From the NCBI GenBank assembly GCA_036867785.1, contig CP145428.1:248001-312000 (forward strand): DNA of 64,000 nucleotides, given 5' to 3'. Position 1 is the first letter of the stretch. Every line of letters starts with the position of its first letter. Shown here piece after piece: positions 45,064 through 55,166 of the stretch. Below the pieces are notes generated by a model that was given only the letters and a program-made list of their open reading frames with translations, was not told the origin of the DNA and did no database searches. Both the position numbers and the translations under genes were made by a program. Origin of the DNA: Plasmodiophora brassicae. Taxonomy: Eukaryota > Endomyxa: Phytomyxea > Phytomyxea > Plasmodiophorida.

Positions 45064-46248
45064 ATGGGGTTGTCGCCATGGTCGTTAGCGTTGGGGGCAC
45101 TCGTCGTCGTCGCCCCGCAGGTTCAGGCGCGGGAGGGACCGGAGACGCTGATCCGGGTGCCGGATGCGGGCTTGCTCGCGTTCAGTCTCACCGTGGAGAT
45201 CCTGTCTATACTCGGTGGACTGGCGTCCCTGTGCATGCTGATCTACACGAAGCATTGGAAGACGGTCCTGCAACTGCTCGTCCTGATAATGACCGTGTTC
45301 CGCCTCGTGTTCAGCTGCAGCCTGCTGCTGATGATTGTCGTCGTGAACGCGATCACCAGCGACCACGAGCTCTTCGTGGCGTGCGCAGCCCTCAAGTTCA
45401 TCCAGTTCGCGACGATTATTGCCGGATCCGGCGTCAACGCGGCCATCATGTTCTCGTACTATACGATTGTGAAGCAGATGAGTACGCAGGAAGGCGCATC
45501 ATGTCTATGGGCTGGGCCCTGGTGACGATATTTCGATGCCGGCAGATTCAAACACAGCGCCCGCACATGCACACGTCTGGGCAGCGCTCACGCTGACAGG
45601 CGTCGCCGCTCTCGCCCTGCCGGTCGTGTCCGTTGTCGTCCTGGGCGACTACTACGTTGTCACCAGTGAGGAGTGCCTCGTGTTCGGCGACACGCAGGTT
45701 CGCAATCAGGCGTCGCTCGGCCTCATCGTTGTTGCTGCCTTGGCCGAATTCCTGGCAGCGCTCGGCTTCTTCGTCAAGGGGCTCCTGGAGAGCACCACGA
45801 TGCTGACGGCAGCGTCAAAGGCAATGACAGGGGTATCTGGCCGGACTCCAGCTCCAGCGGAGCGTGCGTCGCTGACGCGTAGTACCCTTTCCAGGTCCTC
45901 GTGCGCACGCAACGCATGTTCCTGTGCTTCAGCGTGTCGCACATCGTGGCCGGAATTCCAATGCTCGTCAGCCTGTTCTGGATCAACTTCATCGCGTCGA
46001 ACGTCACCGCCACCCTGGCGACGATCACGTCCGTCCTGATGCACATCGCCAGCTTCCAGGCAGGCATCGAGGCCGCCATCAACTGGTACTTCCTGCTCGC
46101 ACGCGGCAGCCAGTACGCCACGTTCGCCAGCAAGGGCGCCAACGCCGACCAAGACGACGACATCACCGGGGGCGGCACCGAACGCCCGACCATCCCGCAG
46201 GCCGTCGTCGACCCCCCTCGTTCCGCCGTACAGGGCCACCGTCTCTAA
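45064..46248 (+). CDS. Putative seven-transmembrane receptor-like protein
   Basis: Exons: 45064..45502, 45546..45832, 45895..46248, 359 aa. A signal peptide (SLALGALVVVAPQVQA) is followed by seven hydrophobic helices: LLAFSLTVEILSILGGLASL, VLQLLVLIMTVFRLVFSCSL, FIQFATIIAGSGVNAAIMFS, ALTLTGVAALALPVVSVVVL, LGLIVVAALAEFLAALGFFV, MFLCFSVSHIVAGIPMLVSL and LATITSVLMHIASFQAGIEA. The loop before helix 5 has a Cys (SEECLVFGD) that could pair with one near helix 3. The C-tail is polar. Topology fits a G-protein-coupled receptor, but I see no class signature. The 43-nt first intron is the weaker junction. Confidence 0.6.
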
Positions 46249-46741
46249 TCATTATTAAACCCCCGCCGGCGCCGCCGCCCATGCGCGCCGTGTATTGCTG
46301 ATGCGCTACCCAGGTTGCGCAGTAACGCGCGGGGAGCGGATCAGGCGCAAGTCGCAACGGCAGTTGCCAGGTCAAAACACGACATTGACGCATTCGTCGC
46401 CGCAGTCGCGCCGCAACAGGGGGCAGCGGCGGCGCGCGGCGCGCACCGTACCGCCGTCAGCGCGCGCACCATTTGAACCGCGGCTCCGGGGTCCGGGTCT
46501 GGGGCGTCGTCGACAATAAAATCATCACGATACAATTCGAGCGGCGCGAAGGCGGGCGTGGCGACCCCGGTGCACAGCCGCAGCAGCATAGCCAGGTCGG
46601 TCGGTCGTCGCCGGATCGGTGCGCCAGGGCGGTGGACGGCGTCGTGGGGCGAGGGCGGCCGGGGAACAGCCCCCGCGAGCGCGCGCCTGGCGCTGTCCGG
46701 TCGTCACAGGGCAGCAGCCAGGGCGGCGACGACGACGTTCG
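46249..46741. other. Intergenic, upstream of the cyclin gene
   Basis: These 493 bases are GC-rich with many chance ORFs. They should contain the cyclin promoter; no element was identified. Confidence 0.4.
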
Positions 46742-47955
46742 ATGGCGACCGCCGCCGTTGCCATGCCGCGGACGCGGGCCCGCGTCGCCCTGTCCAACAT
46801 CACGAACGCCAACGGCGACCCTGTATGGATGCGCGTCGTCGTCGTTGCTGCGATCGTACCGGCGCCGGGCTAACGGGGGGCGCGCGCGCGCGATACAGAC
46901 TGATTTGCGCAAGAAGCGGTCGGTGGCCATCGAGGGGAACGATCACCAGCAGCAGCAGGCCAGGTCGCATCATGAGATCGGGTACATGCACTACCACGAC
47001 GACATATACGAGAACATGCGGTACCGTCGGCGCGTCGTCGTCGCCCCGCGATGCAAGTTGGCTAACGCGGGCGCGGTCGCCCAGGCGCAACGAGCTGAAG
47101 CACTACGCGTGCGTCGACTACCTGGCGACCTGCCAGCGCAACCTGACGCATCGGATGCGGACGATACTCGTGAATTGGTACGCAGGGCGACGTCCGCCCG
47201 CCCGCCGCCCCCGCTGAACGATGTGCCAGGCTCGTGGAAGTCGCCGACGAGTACCGCCTGTCGGGCCAGACGCTGCACCTCACCGTCTACCTGATCGACT
47301 CGTTCCTGTCCCGGTTGCACGACGTCGAGCGAAGGTACGCGTTCGCCGCGTGCCGGTTGCTGCTGGGCGCTGATCCCGTTGCGCTGGTAGGCGCCTGCAG
47401 CTGATCGGCGTCGCCTGCATGTTCATCGCGTACGCCTGAACGGGCGTCAGCGTCGGGCGCAGGTCTGACCATGTCGCGCACAGGTCCAAGTACGAGGAGA
47501 TCCACCCGCCGACGGCGAACGACTTCTCGTACATCACCGACCACACGTACACGACGGAGCAGGTCCTGGCGATGGAGCAGACCGTGCTGGTCGCCGTCGA
47601 GTTCCGGGTCACGGCGGTGACGTCCGTCGAGTTCCGCCGGCGGTTCGGCGGCGACGACGCCCCGCTCGTCCAGTTGCTGCTGGACCTGGCGCTGCAGGAC
47701 CCGATCTGCCTGGCCCATCGCCCGTCGCAGCTGGCCGCGGCCGCCTGCGCCTACGCCCAGGTCGCCGCGGGGCAGGACGCGTGGCCGGCGGCGCTGTCGC
47801 GACGGTCGGGCATCACGTACGCGCAGCTGCGCCCGTGCATCGTCGCCCTGCGCGACCTGCACCGACGGGCGGTCGCCAACGGATCCGCCATCCTCAACGC
47901 CAAGCGCTATCGCGACACGGTCCGGATCGCGCCGCTCAGCCACGTCCCGAAGTGA
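46742..47955 (+). CDS. A/B-type mitotic cyclin
   Basis: Exons: 46742..46822, 46899..47020, 47085..47177, 47230..47334, 47391..47429, 47484..47955, 303 aa. The N-terminus has RVALSNITNANG, typical of cyclin A/B starts. The cyclin N-lobe reads HHEIGYMHYHDDIYENMR, THRMRTILVNWLVEVADEYR, TLHLTVYLIDSFLSR, LQLIGVACMFIASKYEEIHP and FSYITDHTYTTEQVLAMEQT. The C-lobe includes FRRRFG and PSQLAAAACAYAQ. Cyclins activate CDKs by this fold. No clear RxxL destruction box is visible in the short N-terminus. All five introns are 52-76 nt; a 39-nt exon is well supported by the family match. Confidence 0.9.
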
Positions 47956-47996
47956 GCCTCGTCGTCATCGTGTACCATATAGATATTGTTCCCGGT

Positions 47997-49871
47997 TCAG
48001 CACAGCCATTTGTGGAGCATAGCGGCGAGCTCCTTCAACGTGAACGGCTTCGTCAGGCAGTCGTTCATGCCGGCGAGCAGGCAGGCCTCGCGGTCGCCGT
48101 GCATGGCGCTGGCGGTCATGGCGACGATCGGGACGTAGGGCGGCCTTCGGTACCGGGATTCGATTTCGCGCAGCGCCTTGGCGGCGTCGCGCCCGTCGAG
48201 TTCCGGCATCATACAGTCCATGAGGATGAGGTCAATGGGGCCCGACGTCTCGAACTTCCTGATCGCTTGCCGCCCATCGCACGCCAGCAGCACGTTCCGG
48301 TAGCCGAGATTGGACAGCTGCCTGGTCACCAACTGCCGAATCATTGAGTTGTCGTCCACGACGAGTATGACCTGCTCCGTTATCGGCACGCCCGCACGCG
48401 AACCTGCCGCTGAACTCGTTGCACGACCGGGTTGCGAATCGTCGCTTTCAACGACCTCCTCCTCAGTAGCTCCTTCTGATTCGTCGACGACGAGCGGCAG
48501 GACGAACCAGAAGACCGATCCCTGTCCGACAGCGCTTTGGACCCCGATCTGCCCTCTCATCAGCTCGACTAGGGTTCGAAAAATGTGGAGGCCGAGGCCG
48601 GTGCCTCCGAACTTCCTCGTGTCCGACGAATCCACCTGCGAGAACGCTTGAAACAGGCGGTCCATGTTCGACTCGGCAATCCCGATCCCGGTGTCGATTA
48701 CTTCGAAACAGGCGCGAACGACGTTCCCACAGACGTTGGCTTCCGGCGTACCGTCCGTACCCGCTGGTTCGATAGCGCGGCCGACATGCAAGGTGACTCC
48801 ACCAGCGCTTGTGAATTTGATGGCGTTGTTGGTCAGGTTTATCAGGATCTGGAGGAACCGATTCGGGTCGCCCCGCACCAGATCGGGGACGTCGCTGTCG
48901 ACAGCAACGCGTAAGTGCAACCCTTTACGTTCCGCCTGCTCGTGGAGAAGGCGCTCGCAGTTCTGGACCACATGCCGAAGGCGGAATGGAATGCTCTCGA
49001 GGACCATCTTCCCGGCCTCCAGCTTCGACACGTCCAGGATGTCGTTGACCAAGGCGAGTAGCATACGCGCCGACTCGCCAATCATGTCCACCAGCGCGGC
49101 CTGGTCACCGGAGAGCGACGTGGCACCGAGCAGGTCGTTGAAGCCGATGATGCCGGACAGAGGCGTGCGAAGTTCGTGGCTGATCGTCGCAACGAATGCT
49201 GACTTGGCGTTTGATGCCTCAACGGCCCTGTCCCGAGCCACGGCAACGTCCTCGTACATCCTGTTCATCAGTTGCGCTTGGAGTTGCGAGTTCTTAGCAC
49301 GTTCAATTAAAACCGCCAGACCGTCTAGTCTCTCATCCTCCTCCTTGCGACGGCGGCTCTCTTCCTCAAGACGCGCTGCACGTTCGCGCGCGACGGCTAA
49401 CTCGGTGACGTCTTCGGCGCGAACGATGATGTAGATGATCTCATCTGTTACCGGGTCCATCACAGGGGAATTCAGCGGACTCCAGTACCGAGTCTCGACA
49501 CTGCCGTCCGGCTTCCTGATGTCGACCTTTTGAACCGCAAGCGAATGTGGCCCGCGCATCGTTTGACAAGCACCAAGCGAACAGTGCATGTTCCGAAGCA
49601 TCGAGGCCGACGGATTCTCGGGGTCGTCGGGCAGCACGTCGAAGATACTTCGCCCCAAGAGATCCTCTCGGCGTGACAATGTCGCTTGAAGGTACATATT
49701 GCTGGCCTCGACGATACGTAGGTGTGGGACGTCCACCAGGAGGCAGATGGTTGGGAAGGCCTTGAATACAAGACGGAAGTCGGCAGGTGCGGGTAGTGTA
49801 GTGTCGCTGGTGCTGAGCAGGTTACTGCCTGCTTGACGGTGGCGGCGGCGTAGCCGTGTCCAGAGAGCCAT
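47997..49871 (-). CDS. PAS-hybrid sensor histidine kinase with receiver domain
   Basis: One intronless frame from ATG 49871, 624 aa. A PAS-like domain spans ~30-155 (FPTICLLVDVPHLRIVEAS ... SPLNSPVMDPVTDEIIYI), then a coiled coil. HisKA follows with the phospho-acceptor His in ATISHELRTPLSGIIGF. HATPase_c has the N box (LINLTNNAIKFT), G1 (IDTGIGIAE) and G2 (GGTGLGLHIF). The receiver has VILVVDDNSM, phospho-acceptor Asp in LILMDCMMPELDG (about 552), an MTASA motif and LTKPF. There are no membrane segments, so a cytosolic sensor is likely. Such hybrids signal through His-Asp phosphorelay. The lack of introns contrasts with most neighbours. Its 3' end lies 41 bp from the cyclin stop (convergent). 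Confidence 0.92.
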   Translation of the reverse strand: MALWTRLRRRHRQAGSNLLSTSDTTLPAPADFRLVFKAFPTICLLVDVPHLRIVEASNMYLQATLSRREDLLGRSIFDVLPDDPENPSASMLRNMHCSLGACQTMRGPHSLAVQKVDIRKPDGSVETRYWSPLNSPVMDPVTDEIIYIIVRAEDVTELAVARERAARLEEESRRRKEEDERLDGLAVLIERAKNSQLQAQLMNRMYEDVAVARDRAVEASNAKSAFVATISHELRTPLSGIIGFNDLLGATSLSGDQAALVDMIGESARMLLALVNDILDVSKLEAGKMVLESIPFRLRHVVQNCERLLHEQAERKGLHLRVAVDSDVPDLVRGDPNRFLQILINLTNNAIKFTSAGGVTLHVGRAIEPAGTDGTPEANVCGNVVRACFEVIDTGIGIAESNMDRLFQAFSQVDSSDTRKFGGTGLGLHIFRTLVELMRGQIGVQSAVGQGSVFWFVLPLVVDESEGATEEEVVESDDSQPGRATSSAAGSRAGVPITEQVILVVDDNSMIRQLVTRQLSNLGYRNVLLACDGRQAIRKFETSGPIDLILMDCMMPELDGRDAAKALREIESRYRRPPYVPIVAMTASAMHGDREACLLAGMNDCLTKPFTLKELAAMLHKWLC

Positions 49872-50494
49872 GGCCAATGAATCTATGACGGGAGTCGCGC
49901 GGTGGGAAGGGCGCTGCCCCAGTGGCCTAGCTGGTCAGGAGTACTAGCAACAGGTCAGCAAGCAGTCGCGGGACCGCAAGGTCCCCAGTTCGAGGCACAA
50001 ACTCCCCAAAAAAGTCCCGGTGACCAACAGCCGTAAATGTTGAAGGGGTGTTTACTGATCAGGCAGCCCAAAGTGCCAGAGCAATTAGGGGTCTCGCTTG
50101 AGCGTCTGGGAGGTAAAGGAACGGCCCGTAACAAGTGTATGTCGGCTCCCCGGCATAGGCGGTATGGCGAAAGAGGTCCGACAAGAGTGCAGTCGACAAG
50201 TCCGAGCGAATCACGTCCCGTTCCGATATCGTCCAAGGCGCGATGAACCCAGTACAAAGGTGACGGGCCGGCACTGCCAGGCCGGGGGATGTTGGCGTTC
50301 TGCTGCTGATCCTTCGATCCTCGGACTCGAGACCGAGGCGCCTGCGTGAAAAGAAAAAGCGCGAAAAACAAATAAAACCAAACCAAACCAACCAAACCGC
50401 GCGGTGGGAAGAGGCAGCTTTTTTGTCGGGCCGGCCGCCGGGTAGGCGCAGGAATCGGCGGGGCCCAAATTTAGAATCGGGGTGCTGTGTGCCC
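49872..50494. other. Unassigned region between the histidine kinase and the hAT-like element
   Basis: It contains the kinase promoter near 49880. A weak tRNA A-box-like string (TGGCCTAGCTGG at 49923) and TTCGAGGCA near 49989 do not form a tRNA. Overlapping minus-strand ORFs around 50059-50395 have no recognisable domain. Confidence 0.35.
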
Positions 50495-50504
50495 TAGAGA
50501 TGCA

Positions 50505-50670
50505 GACGACTTGAGTCGAGTTGACATGAAGTCGACTTGGGTCGACTTGACTCGACTTACGACTTGGCTTAGAAATTTGGTCGACTTGAGCGACTTGGCC
50601 TATCCTGAAGTCGACTTGAACGACTTGAGGCGATACTGAAGTCGACTTAAGTCGATTTAAGTCGTAGAAG
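50505..50670. repeat. Left GTCGACTT subterminal array
   Basis: Around ten copies of GACTTGA/GTCGACTT in both orientations occur within 165 bases. The palindromic core GTCGAC recurs at irregular spacing of 10-40 bp. Confidence 0.8.
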
Positions 50671-50707
50671 ATATAACTCATGCGAATCACTTGCAAAAGA
50701 CATCGGT

Positions 50708-51325
50708 ATGGTTATTAGACAGCATGCGGAACATGTCCAGGTGACGATTGATGCGCTGACCGGATTCCGGTCTCAGCATGCAAAGAAATTCGCTACCGTT
50801 GTCAAGGACAAGTTAAATGCTTACCAGTCTTTGGTACTATCAGACCATGCCCTTGTTGCTTCGATTTTGGATCCGCGTTCAAAATCAACTCTTCAAGAAT
50901 GCGGGGTGCATATTGCCGCTCTCAAGGCATCTGTTATCGTGTTGTATGAGGTCTAGTATCGGCACAAGTACGTACATGTAATTAATCTGTATGAAGGTGG
51001 ACACCACACATGACCACCCCATTGTTGCGGATGGGTCAGATTCGAAGGTGACCTCTCCCACTGAACCAAGGCTAGCGAGGCACTGCCTGGGAAGAAAATC
51101 AAGCTATTCGAGAAACCCATCAAGTCTATTTCGAGTGCAAATGCAGTCGGATCCACTACTGAGCCTTTCCAGTCTGAGCTGGAGCGCTGGATGACCCACC
51201 CATCAATTTGTCTGTCAAAGACACGCCGCGATGCGAGCCTCTGGTTCAAGGTCAACGGCCATATGTATCCTCGTATATCCCTAATTAATGGCACGAGATT
51301 AGAGTTATCCGTAAACCCCCTATAC
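50708..51325 (+). pseudogene. hAT transposase C-terminal fragment
   Basis: Frame 50708-50953 has DKLNAYQSLVLSDHALVASI followed by LDPRSK, the typical hAT 'LDPR-K' segment. About 200 bases later an interrupted frame has QSELERWMTHPS ... DASLWFKVNGHMYPRIS, the start of the hAT C-terminal dimerisation domain (normally WW/F-x-x-N ... YP-LS). The rest of that domain and the N-terminal BED/catalytic part are missing. Confidence 0.6.
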
Positions 51326-51473
51326 TGACAGCGAGTCACAGCCTGTTCACCACCAGAATGGGTGCGCGGCCTCGTCAGGAGGTTCCAAATATAGACTCAC
51401 AGTCAAACTTTGAAAGGCCTCTGGGACGGTCCCCAAAAAGTTTTCAACTTCACTGTGAGTTGCGGTGGACGCC

Positions 51474-52167
51474 ATGGACACGCCGTCGTCGTCTTCCAGC
51501 GAGAGCAAGATCTGTGGTCAAGTGGCTGCGGGACCAGAAGGTCATGACCAGCCCGAGCAGTCCGAATCCAAGCCGAAAGCAAAGAAGCTTCGGGAGTTGC
51601 GACGGCCGCAAGAAGGCGGTGACGCAAGTAGTTCCAGGAGCGGTCTGGAAACAGGTCAGGTTCATGAGGACCGCTCGTGCTCTTGTAACTCTGATTTGCG
51701 TTTCAAGGTATACGCTGACTACCGACAAAAGTTTCCCGCTTCGACGTTCTGCGATTTTTAAAGGTTCGCCTTCGCGACACGCTCCTCGAGCTAAAACCCG
51801 GTACTTCAAACACGAAGAACGTACCGAAACGGGAGCTTCAGGCCAAGTCAGTGATCGAGACACGGCAAGAGGAACGTCATCCAATTGCGTGACTCGATCG
51901 TGCAGAGGCAGATGCCGGAAAAGAAGAAGCCCCGTGTTGAGTCGCCATCTCCCCCCGACACGGCGGCTCGCAAGAACAAGGCGCAGGCTCTGTTATCTCA
52001 GGCAATGGCGTTGACGCAGATCGAGAAATCGATGCACGATCGAGGTCGCCTAACCGCGAGGCCCGGATCAAGCAAACGTAACTCGCAAACCTGAAGGAGC
52101 TCCGTGTTGCGGGCGTCATTTCGGACGAGGAGTTCAGGCAGAAGACCCGTATCCTTATGGGGCTGTA
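51474..52167 (+). pseudogene. Plus-strand ORF series inside the hAT-like element, ending in a SHOCT-like motif
   Basis: Frame 51474-51761 (TPSSSSSESK ... YADYRQKFPASTFCDF), frame 51885-52094 (QMPEKKKPRVESPS ... ALLSQAMALTQIEKSM) and a final unlisted stretch (LKELRVAGVISDEEF then RQKTRILMGL, stop at about 52167) could be exons of one gene. The last part resembles SHOCT, a short helical C-terminal motif. Possible GTCAGG and GTATAC donors exist but no complete splice model was found. Confidence 0.3.
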
Positions 52168-52925
52168 ATGATCAAGTGTATTCGATAAAGGCCATTCGCA
52201 CTTGTCAATAATCTCCATCCCATACGTAGAGGTTCTTGGCGTACCACGCTGGAGTCTCAGACTGATAGTCAGTCACACTAAGTTGATCAGGTTTGCGGAT
52301 AAACGAAAAAACAGAGTGCCAGCTGTAACTGAAAGCCACAGCTGTGAGAAACTGACAGCAAGTTTACGGACTATCAGTTATGTCGACGCTAGTTCCTTGT
52401 GACCAAGCGTTCTCGAGGAGCCGGATCCACTGTCAGTGTGACGTCCTTCAAGCTTCGAGACGTTCGCGGTGAGAAGCTAACTGAGCTCTCTGGCTGTCTG
52501 CTGATAGCCTCTCAGTCTATGACGTCAACTGTCTCTCTCTGGTGACTATTGTCAGTCTCGTTTATTTCGGGCCGTCTGGCCTCACGCCCTCCACTGTGTC
52601 TCCGGAGTCCGCGACGGGCTCCGGAAGTCCGCGGTCTATTCTTGGAAGCACACGACTGGTCTGACGGGAACTGCGCATGTCCGGCAAGTGATCGGCTGTA
52701 CCGGCCTCCCAATACGGCCTTCTGAGTAGCGTAATACACTCACTTGTCTTTTCGGTGTTGTACGTCGACATCACGTTCGTCGTCCACCTAACGCCTAGGG
52801 CTTGTCACATTGCGCAATACGACATTACGGCCTAACAGGTGCTGTCGTGCTTCTTTCCTTCGTCCAACGCAAACGCTGCGTGTGGGCCCGATCGTCGCGT
52901 CCGATTATCAGGGGGTTCGTAAAAG

Positions 52926-53621
52926 ATGAATCCGATCCAGTATGAGGCCGTCAGGGCACCATACCTAGATCGCATCAATCGCGACGTCATGATAGAGTTA
53001 ATTCAAGATTGGAAATCATACTTATCGGCTGTCGCCGACTTGAAAGCATTGCCGGGCGGGGAGCACTATCGCCCCCGATCCATTCGCGATCGGATCAAGC
53101 CATCGGTCGTCACGAATTTTTGGGTTCGTACCCTGCGAAAATCTTCGGCTTCGTGGGATACGGCCTCCGACTCAGATATTTTGAACGAGTTGCTTGCCTT
53201 TACGGCCACGCGTGTGACGGTCCCGAAGACCAGCACGGATTTATTTAAGGGCATCTCCTTTCGACACCTGGGGGACGCCACCGAGAGTGTCGCCGACCTC
53301 TTTGATCAATGCGACAACATTCTGGCCTCCAATGGCCTCACCGAGCATTTCAACAAACACGCTGAATTGCAAGCAGAGCAGATTCGCCTGATGATAAAAG
53401 CTCTCCGGCCGCCGATGTTACGGAATCGCGTCTCGAAGCTCGTCGCCATACAGCGCATCGAGTGCAAGACTGACCGAGATGCATTTTTCAATCTTCTCCT
53501 GGAGGTGACCACCCAATACTACATGTTCGCCCCGGAAGATGAGGTAACTCCCCGCGTATGGCCGACGGCGCTCCCGTCGCTGCATCGCGGCAGGCAGTTA
53601 TCCCGTCAATTACTATTTTGA
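52926..53621 (+). CDS. Gag-like polyprotein of the LTR element
   Basis: ATG 52926, 231 aa. It is helical and lacks a zinc knuckle; stretches include MIELIQDWKSYLSAVADLK, DLFKGISFRHLGDATESVAD and DAFFNLLLEVTTQYYMFAPE, similar in layout to Ty3/gypsy capsid proteins. It overlaps the next frame by 64 bases, consistent with frameshift expression or decay. Confidence 0.55.
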   Translation: MNPIQYEAVRAPYLDRINRDVMIELIQDWKSYLSAVADLKALPGGEHYRPRSIRDRIKPSVVTNFWVRTLRKSSASWDTASDSDILNELLAFTATRVTVPKTSTDLFKGISFRHLGDATESVADLFDQCDNILASNGLTEHFNKHAELQAEQIRLMIKALRPPMLRNRVSKLVAIQRIECKTDRDAFFNLLLEVTTQYYMFAPEDEVTPRVWPTALPSLHRGRQLSRQLLF

Positions 53622-54667
53622 CGAGTGCTGGCCCCGTCATTGTAAACGATCATCTTGTGTACATCGCGGACACTACCATGCCCGCGGTTCTCCTCGGTCG
53701 ACCTCTCCTCGTCGCGCTGGGCATTGACGTCGAGGAACAATTACGAAGCCTCGCGCGTCGTTCTGCTCCGCTCGCCGGCGATCCATCAGATGACCCCGGC
53801 CTTGTGGATCCGTCATTTCCTTCCCACGATCTCGACGTGGTGCCAATTGGCGTCCTTGATCCTGACGCGGTTCGTACCGCTCTCCAGCGCTGCATCGATG
53901 ATGCTGCTGAGCATCATGCTTCTGATACTTTCCTCTCCGAGTTGCGTCAACTTCTCCTCGTCGAGTACTTCGACGTGTTCCGGGTTCAATTGGGCCCTGA
54001 CCCTCCCGTCAAACTTCCTCCCGCTGAAGTGCGCCTCAAACCGGACGCCCACCCTGTTATGTCTCGGTCCCGACCTCTACCTCCCCTCCATCAGGATTTC
54101 CTGACGACCCACTACACCGACCTCGTTCGGTTCGGTTTCGTCATTCCAAATCCTTCGTCTCCCTGGGGTTCACCTTCTTTCGCCGTCGCGACAGTCGGTG
54201 CCGGGCGCACGTTTCGCGCCGTGGTGGATCTTCGCCAGCCCAATGCTCAAATGCTACGTTCATCATACCCAATCCCATATGTGCCTGCCCTTGGGGAGTA
54301 CTTAGTGGGCTCCTCTCTTTTCTTCACGGCCGATGCATTCAAAGGTTTCGGGCAGATCGCCATCGCCGGTGATATCGACGCCCTGACGCTTCTCTCACCT
54401 TTGGGGCCGTTGACTCCTCAGCGTCTACCTCAGGGCTATGGTGACGCTCTCTTTATTTTTCAAGGTTCTATGAACCAAGTTTTCCGTCCCGCGCTGTCGC
54501 TCCGCGATCTTCTCATCTTTGCTGACGATTTTCTGGGACATTCCACATCTGAAATGGACCACCTGCATAAGCTGCGCATCTTCTTGGAGCGCTGTCTTAA
54601 CGTCTCGCTCGCGAAGAGGGCGCGTAGACGGCATCGGACCCGTTTCTCGATGAGGAGGGTAATGTAG
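53558..54667 (+). pseudogene. Protease/reverse transcriptase fragment of the LTR element
   Basis: The 369-codon frame begins with the end of an aspartic protease (MPAVLLGRPLLVALGIDV). Reverse-transcriptase blocks follow: VRFGFVIPNPSSPWGSPSF, FRAVVDLRQPNAQML, SSLFFTADAFKGFGQIAIAG, LPQGYGDALFIFQGSMNQVF and LLIFADDFLGHS, where FADD replaces the usual YxDD. It ends soon after in a basic tail at the deletion point, so RNase H and integrase are absent. Confidence 0.72.
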
Positions 54668-55004
54668 CGGCCTCCCAATACGGCCTTCTGAGTAGCGTAA
54701 TACACTCACTTGTCTTTTCGGTGTTGTACGTCGACATCACGTTCGTCGTCCACCTAACGCCTAGGGCTTGTCACATCGGCGGTCTCGGCGGCCGTGCCAG
54801 GACAGGGGGTGATGACCGTGAACAACATCATAGGTGCTGCTATGCTGTACATATGATACAGTCAGCAAACGTCGCGCTCGCCTAGCCGACAAATGCACTA
54901 CAGCAATCGTGGAGCAAGCTGTTTGTGGGACTTGACAAACAGTAATACAACTTCGCATGATCTGATTGACCGTGTTTTCAGTGCTCATCGCTCCTATGGT
55001 TCTC

Positions 55005-55160
55005 AGGTCGACTTCACGACTTAAAGTCGACATAGAAGTCGACTTCAAGTGACTTGGAAAATTTCCATTTCGCTTCAAACGACTTGGCCGGGCATCGAAG
55101 TCGACTTGGAACGACTTCGGAATATCTTGACTCGACTCAAGTCATTAGCACGACTTGACA
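55005..55160. repeat. Right GTCGACTT subterminal array
   Basis: It has the same motif family as the left array (AAGTCGACTT, CGACTTGG) at similar density and ends at the TAGGGGTG-type terminus. Confidence 0.8.
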
Positions 55161-55166
55161 CCCCTA

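Larger units (their letters stand above)
52437..54775 (+). mobile_element. Truncated Ty3/gypsy-type LTR retrotransposon
   Basis: The left LTR is proposed as 52437-52809 (373 bp, TGTGAC...GTCACA). Its last 108 bases (52702-52809) recur at 54668-54775 with no difference I could see. Between them are gag-like and PR-RT coding regions, then an abrupt join at about 54668. RNase H, integrase and the first ~265 bases of the right LTR are therefore deleted. Identity of the LTR pieces suggests a recent insertion followed by deletion. Confidence 0.75.
50495..55166. mobile_element. hAT-like element remnant carrying a nested LTR retrotransposon
   Basis: The left end reads TAGAGATGCAGACGACTTGA. The right end, reverse-complemented, reads TAGGGGTGTCAAGTCG; both fit the hAT TAGRGRTG-type terminus. 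Both ends continue into matching subterminal arrays of (A)AGTCGACTT motifs, and both contain GACTTGAGTCGAG close to the tip. A hAT transposase 3' fragment lies just inside the left end. Flanking 8-mers (GTGTGCCC and GTGCCAAC) are similar but not identical, so a target-site duplication is uncertain. Confidence 0.6.

Noticed and set aside
47997-49871. Bacterial contamination as the source of the histidine kinase
   Set aside because: It sits 41 bp from a spliced cyclin gene with similar base composition, and hybrid kinases are known in many protists and fungi.
49921-50000. Possible tRNA or SINE (A-box-like TGGCCTAGCTGG, later TTCGAGGCA)
   Set aside because: Acceptor and T stems do not pair and the spacing is too long. 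It is too weak to call.
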